A stretch of 64,000 bases of DNA from the NCBI GenBank assembly GCA_017523995.1, contig JAFWUX010000102.1, positions 1-64,000 on the forward strand. The letters run 5' to 3'. Of this stretch, positions 27,999 to 35,222 are shown one piece after another (position 1 is the first letter of the stretch; each line of letters begins with the position of its first letter). The position numbers and the translations under genes are program-made. The notes below the pieces were generated by a model. That model searched no databases. It was not told the DNA's origin and was given only the letters and a program-made list of their open reading frames with translations. The stretch is from Oscillospiraceae bacterium. Lineage in GTDB: Bacteria; Bacillota_A; Clostridia; Oscillospirales; Ruminococcaceae.

Positions 27999-28905
27999 CA
28001 CCTACCAGTTTCATATAATAGGATTCCAGATCCGCCTCGTGCATGTGCAGCGTCACCGGAATCAGACCGCTTTCGTAGAGTGTTTTCGAGATCAGCGGCA
28101 GATTGTCGAGCTGTTCAAAGATGCGCAGGCTGCCGTCCTTCATGACATCGCATTTTTCGATGCCGAGCTTGCTCTGCAGCATCGCGAGCGCGACGGGATC
28201 ATCATTTGTGTGAATGTGATAATATTCGCCGCAGATCTTGTGCAGCTCCTCCGCTGAGGCAAACTGCCGGATCTGTCCGTTCCGGATAAAGAGATAATCG
28301 GTGCAGAGCTGCGAGAGCTCCGCGAGAATATGCGAGGAGATCAGGATCGTGACATTCTCCTCCTCATTGAATTTCCGGAGCAGCTCGCGGATTTCGATGA
28401 TGCCCTCCGGATCGAGCCCGTTGACGGGTTCATCGAGCACCATGATCTCGGGCTTTGAGAGCAGCGCTCCCGCAAGACCGAGCCGCTGCCGCATGCCGAG
28501 CGAAAACTTTTTGACATGCTTTTTGCCGGTATCTGCAAGCCCGACGATTTTCAGCACCTCATCCACGCGATTCGGGTTCGGGATGCCCTTTTGCAGGCGC
28601 AGCTTTTCGAGGTTGTCGCGCGCAGACATCTCCTCTTTGGCGTAGGGCGTTTCGATCATAAAGCTCATGCGGGAGCGGGCATGTGCAAGTTCCTTTTCCG
28701 TGCTGCCGCCGAAGATCGAAAAGCTGCCCGAAGTCGGCAGAACCAGTCCGCCGAGCATTTTCATGATGGTTGTTTTGCCGGCGCCGTTCGGTCCGACAAG
28801 GCCGCAGATCATGCCTTTTCTGATCTGAAAGCTGGCGCTGTCCACAGCCTTTTGTGTTTTATATTGCTTGGTCATTTCCTTTGCCTCAATGATGATTTCA
28901 GACAT
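27949..28905 (-). CDS. ABC transporter ATP-binding protein
   Basis: A 318-residue ATPase. It shows Walker A GPNGAGKTT near residue 41, signature FSLGMRQRLGLAGALL, Walker B IMVLDEP and the H-loop ISSHIL. A C-terminal extension of about 90 residues is typical of lantibiotic/bacitracin-type exporters. The ATG at 28905 has AAAGGAGG upstream. It heads the operon ATPase-permease-permease-S41 protease. A minus-strand promoter TTGAGA/TATACT (28984-28989 / 28962-28967, 16-bp spacer) precedes it. Confidence 0.92.
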   Translation of the reverse strand: MSEIIIEAKEMTKQYKTQKAVDSASFQIRKGMICGLVGPNGAGKTTIMKMLGGLVLPTSGSFSIFGGSTEKELAHARSRMSFMIETPYAKEEMSARDNLEKLRLQKGIPNPNRVDEVLKIVGLADTGKKHVKKFSLGMRQRLGLAGALLSKPEIMVLDEPVNGLDPEGIIEIRELLRKFNEEENVTILISSHILAELSQLCTDYLFIRNGQIRQFASAEELHKICGEYYHIHTNDDPVALAMLQSKLGIEKCDVMKDGSLRIFEQLDNLPLISKTLYESGLIPVTLHMHEADLESYYMKLVGDDNAEYPESNSAADRS

Positions 28906-29016
28906 ATCGGTTCCTCCTTTGTGTGATTGTTGTTGTCCTGATGATGTTATGATAAAGGAAAAGTATAAAGAATCCTTTAAGAATCTCAAAGTTTACAATT
29001 TGTTCATATTTTACCA

Positions 29017-29045
29017 TTGCTGTTTTCGGTGCCGTGTGCTATAAT
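29017..29045 (+). promoter_or_regulatory. Promoter of the TPR gene
   Basis: TTGCTG 29017-29022, a 17-bp spacer and TATAAT 29040-29045. Confidence 0.75.
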
Positions 29046-29078
29046 GATTCAAAACTGACATGCAGGAGGTGCACGGCT

Positions 29079-29489
29079 ATGGCGCTGTTTCAGGCAGATA
29101 TGGATGAACTTGCCGAAAAAGGAAATGAACTGTTTGATGACGGTGCATATGTTCAGGCAATCGAAGTGTGGCAGAAGGCGCTGGATGCTTTGCCGCAGCC
29201 GCTGACAGCACAAAGTGAGGCGGTATGGTTTCAAACCTCTGTTGCAGATGCGTGGTTTCAGCTGGAAGAATACGGGAAAGCCTATCCGTATCTGGCGGAT
29301 GCGAAATCCAATCTTTCCGGAGAGGGTTACACCAATCCGTTTGTCATGCTTCGGCTGGGACAGTGTGCATATGAATTAGGCAAACAGGAGGCGGCGGAAT
29401 ATCTGATGCGCGCATATATGCTTGCAGGGGAAGAAATCTTTGAGGATGAAGACGAAAAGTATTTCAACCTGATCCGACCGCTGATCTGA
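29079..29489 (+). CDS. Small tetratricopeptide-repeat protein
   Basis: A 136-residue soluble protein with three TPR-like helical pairs (AEKGNELFDDGAYVQAIEVW, ADAWFQLEEYGKAYPYLADA, LRLGQCAYELGKQEAAEYLM). Proteins of this shape often serve as immunity or adaptor proteins, but no partner toxin is visible here. GGAGGTG lies 7 nt before the ATG at 29079. It is a single-gene unit on the plus strand between two minus-strand operons. Confidence 0.75.
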   Translation: MALFQADMDELAEKGNELFDDGAYVQAIEVWQKALDALPQPLTAQSEAVWFQTSVADAWFQLEEYGKAYPYLADAKSNLSGEGYTNPFVMLRLGQCAYELGKQEAAEYLMRAYMLAGEEIFEDEDEKYFNLIRPLI

Positions 29490-29506
29490 CAACTGAAAAA
29501 ATAAGG

Positions 29507-29544
29507 ATGCCCTGAAGCGAAACAGAACGCTTCGGGGCATTGTT
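29507..29544 (+). terminator. Terminator of the TPR gene
   Basis: ATGCCCTGAAGCG (29507-29519) pairs with CGCTTCGGGGCAT (29528-29540), one G-U pair, then TGTTTG. Confidence 0.85.
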
Positions 29545-29575
29545 TGATCTGTTATTTCTGATTTCACATTTCAGA

Positions 29576-30478
29576 TTATGCGTTCGGGAATATGATGCTG
29601 ATTGTCAGGAGATTGCCTGCGGTTTCTGCGCTGACCTTTGCATTCTGCTTTTCTGCGAGCAGCCGGACGATATAGAGCCCGAGTCCAGCACTGCCGCCGC
29701 TGCGGGATGCATCAGCGCGGTAGCTGCGCGTGAACATCAGCGAAGGATCCGGCATCTGACCGGCGGGCACGGGATTGGAAAAGGCGAGTGTGCAGCCGAA
29801 ATCATCCTGCGAGACGCTGAGCCGGAAACTGTCCTTTGCGTATTTGAGCAGATTGTTCAGCACATTGCCGAGCATGCGCAGCAGCATCTGTTCATCCGCT
29901 TTGATATAGACGGTCTTCTCCGGAAATGCAATCTCCGGTTCCAGATGATGCAGCCGGATTGCCGCTTCGCTGTCCGCAAGAAACTGCATCAGCACCTTTG
30001 TCAGATTGACCTGCGCAAGCTGCGCCGCGGCATCATCGCTTTCGAGCACGGACATCTCAAAGAAGGTATCCGCCATTTCTTTGAGCGCGTCGGCTTTTTC
30101 GCGGCTGATCGCGAGATAATCCGCGCCGCGCTCGGAGAGCTGTTCCTCCTGCGCGAGCAGCTGCAGATTGCCCTTGATGACCGTCATCGGCGTGCGGAGA
30201 TCATGTGCGATATCCGAGACAGACTGCCGGAGATTGCGCTCTGCACGTTCGGCGTCGCGCTTGAGCCTGCGCTGTGTGTCAAGTGAGCAGTTGATCTCAG
30301 CGGTCAGGCGGCTGAGACTGCTGTCGAGCAGCGTGACGGTGATCTGCCGGTTATATGCCGGATCGAGATTCCGGTGCAGCTCCTCCGTGACCTGCCGGAG
30401 CTGCAGCTTCATGATCACAATGTAGAGCGCCAGCGCGATGCAGAGAATCAGCAGCACAATGACAGCAGCCGTTTTCAT
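29576..30478 (-). CDS. Sensor histidine kinase with a single N-terminal helix
   Basis: A 300-residue kinase. One membrane helix (about 3-23) and essentially no extracellular domain are followed by HisKA with SVSDIAHDLRTPMTVIKG (His near 92) and HATPase_c with MLGNVLNNLLKYA and GSAGLGLYIVRLLAEK. The lack of a sensing domain is typical of intramembrane-sensing kinases that respond through a partner such as an ABC exporter, and an exporter operon lies 0.7 kb downstream. It overlaps its regulator by 4 bp. Confidence 0.9.
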   Translation of the reverse strand: MKTAAVIVLLILCIALALYIVIMKLQLRQVTEELHRNLDPAYNRQITVTLLDSSLSRLTAEINCSLDTQRRLKRDAERAERNLRQSVSDIAHDLRTPMTVIKGNLQLLAQEEQLSERGADYLAISREKADALKEMADTFFEMSVLESDDAAAQLAQVNLTKVLMQFLADSEAAIRLHHLEPEIAFPEKTVYIKADEQMLLRMLGNVLNNLLKYAKDSFRLSVSQDDFGCTLAFSNPVPAGQMPDPSLMFTRSYRADASRSGGSAGLGLYIVRLLAEKQNAKVSAETAGNLLTISIIFPNA

Positions 30479-31158
30479 GTTGCATCCTCCTTCAGCCGGT
30501 AGCCGATGCCCCAGACGGTTTCGATCAGATCGCTGCCGGATGCCTTTTTGAGCTTTGTCCGCAGATTGCTGACATGCACGCTGACAGTGTTGTCCTCGTA
30601 GCAGTATTCCGCGTTCCAGACGGATTCATAGAGATTCGCCTTGGAATACACCTTCTTCGGATGCTCCATAAAAAGCAGCAGCAGCTGGAATTCCTTGGCG
30701 GTCAGGCTGAGCGGCGTGTTCTCCCAGCAGGCGCGGTTTTCGGCAGGCCAGAGTGTTAGCCTGCCGACACGGAGCATCTGCGGGAGCTGCGTTCTGCCCG
30801 CACGCCGCAGGACAACCTCCATGCGCACGAGCACCTCGCTGAGATCAAATGGCTTGAGGATGTAGTCATCCGCGCCGAGCCGCAGCACCTCGAGCCTTGT
30901 CTCCAGCATGGATTTTGCCGAGATCACGATCACGGGCGTCTCGGAATGTGCGCGCAGATCCGCGATCAGGCGTTCGCCGCTGATGCCGGGCAGCATGAGA
31001 TCCATCAGGATCAGATCAAAGGGTTCTTCTGCGAGCAGCTTTGCGGCAGCGATGCCGTCCGGCGCTTCGCGGACAGTGCAGCCGTTCTGCGTCAAAAATC
31101 CGGAGAGCATCTTCCGGATATCGGGTTCATCTTCGATAAGGGCGATTGTTGCATGCAT
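30475..31158 (-). CDS. OmpR-family response regulator
   Basis: A 227-residue regulator. The receiver has EDEPDIRKML, phospho-acceptor LILMDLMLPG (Asp near 51) and DDYILKPF; the winged helix has SLTAKEFQLLLLFMEHPKKV and SVHVSNLRTKL. The ribosome site is weak (CCGGTGA). The promoter on the minus strand is TTGCAC (31267-31272) and TATAAT (31244-31249), 17-bp spacer. A 10-bp inverted repeat, ACTGAATAAA / TTTATTCAGT (31199-31208 and 31223-31232), lies in the leader and may be a regulator site or hairpin. Confidence 0.92.
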   Translation of the reverse strand: MHATIALIEDEPDIRKMLSGFLTQNGCTVREAPDGIAAAKLLAEEPFDLILMDLMLPGISGERLIADLRAHSETPVIVISAKSMLETRLEVLRLGADDYILKPFDLSEVLVRMEVVLRRAGRTQLPQMLRVGRLTLWPAENRACWENTPLSLTAKEFQLLLLFMEHPKKVYSKANLYESVWNAEYCYEDNTVSVHVSNLRTKLKKASGSDLIETVWGIGYRLKEDAT

Positions 31159-31272
31159 TCAGTTCACCGGCTTTTCCATAGTTTTTCTTTCGGAAGCCAC
31201 TGAATAAAGTGCCTCCGGCGGATTTATTCAGTATTTCCTTAGCATTATATCACATTCCGTCAAAAAGTGCAA

Positions 31273-31480
31273 CGGGGCGGGCAGTGCCCGCCTCCAATTT
31301 GCTAAAGGTCTGTTTTGTGCTTGCTTTCCTTATCATGTGTTTATGAATCAATCGCAGCGGGCAGTGCCCGTCTCCTTATGTCTACAGCTGCCGGAGAACC
31401 ATGCACCATTGTGACATGATGGGCTGAGGATATGTAATACTTAGTAAAAGAAGGGGAGAGTTGGCTTTAGAATAACGGCA
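31273..31480. repeat. Dispersed repeat element, two palindrome copies plus an inverted homologous arm
   Basis: GCGGGCAGTGCCCGC occurs at 31277-31291 and again, one base different, at 31357-31370, 80 bp apart. The first is followed by CTCCAATTTGCTAAAGGTCT, as at 24416. On the minus strand, 31380-31450 contains CCTCAGCCCATCATGT and GCATGGTTCT, matching the plus strand of 24611-24655. No gene is present. Confidence 0.75.
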
Positions 31481-31512
31481 CCGGTTCTACCGGCGGCAGC
31501 GGATGAAAACAG

Positions 31513-31556
31513 AGCCGCTGAACAAGCTGTTACGCTCATTCAGCGGCTTCATTTTA
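31513..31556. terminator. Hairpin between the kinase operon and the GH44 gene
   Basis: AGCCGCTGAA (31513-31522) pairs with TTCAGCGGCT (31539-31548). Near-T runs on both sides suggest use from either direction, most likely for the GH44 transcript on the minus strand. Confidence 0.7.
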
Positions 31557-31577
31557 TCATACCACAAAAATGGGATT

Positions 31578-31621
31578 CTTAAGGGATAGTATCCCTTAAG
31601 CGGGGTTTGGGGCAGCGCCCC
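31578..31621. repeat. Double-hairpin intergenic element
   Basis: CTTAAGGGAT (31578-31587) pairs with ATCCCTTAAG (31591-31600), then after GGGGTTT a second hairpin GGGGCAGCGCCCC (31609-31621) follows. This looks like a repeat-type element downstream of GH44. No other copy was found in the window. Confidence 0.5.
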
Positions 31622-31658
31622 ATTACAGATCATCGCGGCGCGATACCGCATAAAACAC

Positions 31659-33956
31659 TCACTGCTTCGGGGCGAGGTCTTTATCGGTGATGATCTTGCA
31701 GATGTACTTGAGAATCAGCAGGGAATCATCCGTGGTGATATTGCCGTCATGTGTGACATCGGCGTTCTTCTTGCCCTGTGCGGTGATTTTTGCCGTGCTG
31801 TCCTCGGCGGCAAGGCGTGCGATCAGAACCGCATCGGAGACATCGACCAGCTTGCTGCAGTCCGCGTCGCCCCAGAGTGTTTCGGTCTTCTCGGGCTCCG
31901 TGGTTTCCGGTGCTGTTTCGCCGCCGGTATACTCATAGATAACCTCGACCTTGGTGTAATCCGCGGTGATGGTATCCTCAACATCGGATTCCTGCTTTTC
32001 GGAGGCATCCCACCACTTCTGCAGCTCGATCTTGCCGTCTGCAACAACTGCCGCGACATCCTCTTTATCCTCGGTCTGGAGTGTGCCGTCAAACTCGACG
32101 GTTGCCTTTGAGCCGGTGCCGAGCTTCAGGCTGTAGCCCTTGCTCGTCCAGAATTTTGTGCCGTCCGGCGTGACTGCATTGATGCAGACTGCGCAGCCTG
32201 CTGTTGCCCATGACGATCCTGCGCTGGATTTCACATCGCCCGTAATGACAATCGCCTTGAGGTGCTCCGGATCAGTGATCGGGATTTCGACATAGCCGTT
32301 CTCATTGATCATGTTCATCGGATCATCAAAGGTAACGGTTTTCTGCGTTTTCTCCTCCTGCTTTGCATCTGCGAATGCGTCTGCATCCTCGGAGATGACC
32401 AGCATCGCTGCGCAGTATGCGGGGAGTGTGACATCAACGGTGCTGCCGGTGACATCGACCGTATCGAGCAGCCTGATCTCGGAGGATTCCGCCGTGATGC
32501 CGTAGAGCGCCGCCTTTTTATAGGTCTTTTCGGCGCCGCTGAGCGTGACGGCTGCGTGCTCGGATTCGGTCATGTTTTTGTTCGTCAGCATAACGGTGAC
32601 AGTCGATGCATCCTTTGTCTTTGCCGCATAGGCGCTGGATTTCGAGACATCCTCAGTCTTTGCGGGGATCAGCGTCTCACCGAAGCTGCCGCCCTTGCCG
32701 TCATAATTGGTATAGAGATTGAGACCGGAGAGGATATATCCGCTGCCGCCCCAGAGCGATGCGAAATAGACATTTGCATCCGCATAGCAGCCGAGTGCCT
32801 CCGCCTGCGCAATCGCGCCGGAAGGATCGTCCTCGCCGCCGAAGTTGTACTCGGTGATGCCGAGCTTGGTGCCGGGGTAGTATTTGTCGATTGAAGCCTG
32901 CACGGTCGGCAGAATCGGGATGTTCGTCTGGCACCACTGACCGATCCAGCTGTTTTCGACGAAGCCTTTTTCATAGAGCGTGCGGACGGACTGCAGACGG
33001 TCCTCGGCGCCGTTGCGGCTGGATTCCGAATAATAGTGGATATCGAGCACATCGAGCAGCCGGACGCCTGCCTTTTCCGAAGCCTGCTTCATCGCATCGA
33101 GATAGCAGTCGAGATACCAGTGATAGCCGCCCTCTGCCTTCACGGTTTCCCATTCGGTGCTGGAATCGTCATCGGCAAGATGATCGAATGCGGTGTAGCC
33201 GTAGAGCGCCGGACCGAAAATCTCCGCCTTCGGATCGAGCTTTTTGACTGCGGCGGCAATCTCAATGGATTTGTCGCTCAGCTCCTGAATGCCGACCGGC
33301 TTCGGGTGGATGCGGCTGTGCGTGCCGGACCAGAGTGCCGGCTCGTTGTCGAGCGAATAGCCCTGAATACCGGTTTTCGCCTGCGAATCGCCGAGCTTGC
33401 GGATGATGTAATCGACGTATTCATCCATATAGACCACGCCGTCTGTGAGATCAGGTTCCTCGGCAAAGGCGCTTCCCTTTGTCAGCTTGACCTCATTCCA
33501 GCGCTTGGAGGGCGCTGCCTCCGCCTCTGTGACCGTGCCGTCCTTATCCGCTGCGACATAGCCTGCGAGCTGGAGGGTTGTCAGCTTGTAGTCGATGCCG
33601 TATTTTTTGCCCTCTGCGGAGAGCTGCTGCACGCAGTCGGCGGGCGCTTCGGATGTGGAGAGGTTGTTATCCGAGCTGTATTTCCAGTCCGAGCCTGCGT
33701 TGGAGGCGTTGGTCTCCCAGTTATAGGCGGTCATGCGGTTGCCGCCCTGCCGCACGGCATTGACAGTGACCTTTTTCAGATCATCCTGATGGCCGTACTC
33801 ATTGATGCCGAAAATCAGCGGGCTGATTGCCTTGCCGCTGTCCGCAAGATCAACTGTGACCTTCATGTCATAGCTGCCGGCTGCGGAGACCGGTGCTGCA
33901 CTGCATGCTCCCGTCAGCAAAGTCAGTGCGGTTAAAAATGCGATTGTTTTTTTCAT
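31659..33956 (-). CDS. Family 44 endoglucanase/xyloglucanase with dockerin
   Basis: A 765-residue secreted enzyme. A signal peptide (about 1-26) precedes GH44 (about 28-540). Hallmarks are SPLIFGINEYGHQDD, RMTAYNWETNASNAGSDW, the acid/base region YSLDNEPALWSGTHSRIHP and nucleophile region LGITEYNFGGEDD. A beta-sandwich domain (about 560-690) and a Thr/Glu-rich linker precede a C-terminal type I dockerin with two calcium loops (DADCSKLVDVSDA and DVTHDGNITTDDS). The ATG at 33956 has GGGGGAA upstream. A HTH regulator gene ends 29 bp upstream on the same strand, so the two are probably cotranscribed. Confidence 0.94.
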   Translation of the reverse strand: MKKTIAFLTALTLLTGACSAAPVSAAGSYDMKVTVDLADSGKAISPLIFGINEYGHQDDLKKVTVNAVRQGGNRMTAYNWETNASNAGSDWKYSSDNNLSTSEAPADCVQQLSAEGKKYGIDYKLTTLQLAGYVAADKDGTVTEAEAAPSKRWNEVKLTKGSAFAEEPDLTDGVVYMDEYVDYIIRKLGDSQAKTGIQGYSLDNEPALWSGTHSRIHPKPVGIQELSDKSIEIAAAVKKLDPKAEIFGPALYGYTAFDHLADDDSSTEWETVKAEGGYHWYLDCYLDAMKQASEKAGVRLLDVLDIHYYSESSRNGAEDRLQSVRTLYEKGFVENSWIGQWCQTNIPILPTVQASIDKYYPGTKLGITEYNFGGEDDPSGAIAQAEALGCYADANVYFASLWGGSGYILSGLNLYTNYDGKGGSFGETLIPAKTEDVSKSSAYAAKTKDASTVTVMLTNKNMTESEHAAVTLSGAEKTYKKAALYGITAESSEIRLLDTVDVTGSTVDVTLPAYCAAMLVISEDADAFADAKQEEKTQKTVTFDDPMNMINENGYVEIPITDPEHLKAIVITGDVKSSAGSSWATAGCAVCINAVTPDGTKFWTSKGYSLKLGTGSKATVEFDGTLQTEDKEDVAAVVADGKIELQKWWDASEKQESDVEDTITADYTKVEVIYEYTGGETAPETTEPEKTETLWGDADCSKLVDVSDAVLIARLAAEDSTAKITAQGKKNADVTHDGNITTDDSLLILKYICKIITDKDLAPKQ

Positions 33957-33985
33957 AATCGTTCCCCCGAAATCTGGCCGTAAGG

Positions 33986-34927
33986 CTAAATGGTGTCGGT
34001 ATCCCATGTGGATACCTGCGGAATGCTGTCCGGATTGCCGGACGTGCGGTCCTGAAAAGTTCCGTACTTATAGGTATCGACCTTGGTATCAAAATTCTGC
34101 AGATAGTTGCAGGCGGACTGCGCGAGGATCAGGATCATTGCGAGCGCGGGGCTGTGGGTGTAGCCGTACATGATGACCGGCGCTTCATCCCCGAGATCGG
34201 CAGCCATGCGCCAGACAAAGCCGAAGCGGTCAAGCCGGTTGATGACGCTCTGCACCTTCTCGGGCGGGATATGCAGCCGCTCCGAGAGTTTTTCCGGCAC
34301 AAAGAGCTTGTTCCGGCAGCTGCCCGCCATATACTTGACCATGCGGATGGTATCCGCGTCGGCAAGGGTGGTCAGCAGCCGCACGATCCGTTCTTCGTCC
34401 TGCAGATAATCGGCGGCGCCTGTCTCCGGCTTTTCGAGATACACGCAGTATCTCAAATCCGAGTTGAGCCGCTGCAGCGCAATCTCGTGATCTGTATGCA
34501 GACCTGCATAGGTTTCATGCTCATAGCTGCCGCGCAGACGCCCTGTTTCGCCGTCGGCGGAGGGGTCAAACGCGCAGATCATCGCATAAAACAGTCTGGC
34601 GATCAGTTCGGAGCGCTCATCGGGTGCCGCCGCCTGCAATGCGCTGCTGACGGTCTGCACCGGATCGGTATCGCCGCTCTGCTGCCGGATGCCGAACAGG
34701 CTGTCCAGCGAGATATCCAGCGCAGCCGCGAGCTTCGGGAGCTGTTCCGCGTCCGGATAGCTGCCGCGTTCCCACTTTGACACAGCCTGCGGTGACACGT
34801 TCATCCGGATGGCAAGCTGTTCCTGCGTGAGACGGAGCTCTTTTCTGCGTCTGGAGAGATTGGAATGGAAATTCTGCCCTTTTTTCATTGTTTGTACCGC
34901 CGGACACACAGCGCAGCGCACCTGCAT
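33986..34927 (-). CDS. Cro/CI-type HTH regulator upstream of GH44
   Basis: A 313-residue protein. The N-terminal HTH_3 domain has RRKELRLTQEQLAIRMNVS followed by PQAVSKWERGSYPD. A long C-terminal part (about 90-300) with a helical, possibly winged segment (PEKLSERLHIPPEKVQSVI) has no recognised ligand motif. The start at 34927 follows AGGAAAGGG; an ATG at 34888 is an alternative. Promoter: TTGCAT (34976-34981) and TACAAT (34953-34958), 17-bp spacer. The gene reads into GH44, so it may regulate its own operon. Confidence 0.82.
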   Translation of the reverse strand: MQVRCAVCPAVQTMKKGQNFHSNLSRRRKELRLTQEQLAIRMNVSPQAVSKWERGSYPDAEQLPKLAAALDISLDSLFGIRQQSGDTDPVQTVSSALQAAAPDERSELIARLFYAMICAFDPSADGETGRLRGSYEHETYAGLHTDHEIALQRLNSDLRYCVYLEKPETGAADYLQDEERIVRLLTTLADADTIRMVKYMAGSCRNKLFVPEKLSERLHIPPEKVQSVINRLDRFGFVWRMAADLGDEAPVIMYGYTHSPALAMILILAQSACNYLQNFDTKVDTYKYGTFQDRTSGNPDSIPQVSTWDTDTI

Positions 34928-35121
34928 CCGGTCTTTCCCTTTCCTGATTATGATTGTAGCATACTCTGCGGTTGTATGCAAGCAAATGATTTTTGCTGCT
35001 GCGCAACCTTCGGTTGTGCAGCTCAATTGCAGATTGAATTATATTCAGTATAGCATATTCTCCTGCAAAACACAAGAGCGGTTTTGAAAATAGAATATAC
35101 AAAATGTTCAGATTTATCGGC

Positions 35122-35150
35122 TTGACTTTTGAGGATAAATGCTGTAAAAT
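35122..35150 (+). promoter_or_regulatory. Promoter of the LacI-GGDEF gene
   Basis: TTGACT 35122-35127, a 17-bp spacer and TAAAAT 35145-35150. Confidence 0.75.
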
Positions 35151-35222
35151 ATAATAAATATATCCAGCAGCTGTTTCAGAAAGAAGGGGACAGCTGCAGA
35201 TTTATATTCGAGGGGGCTATCA

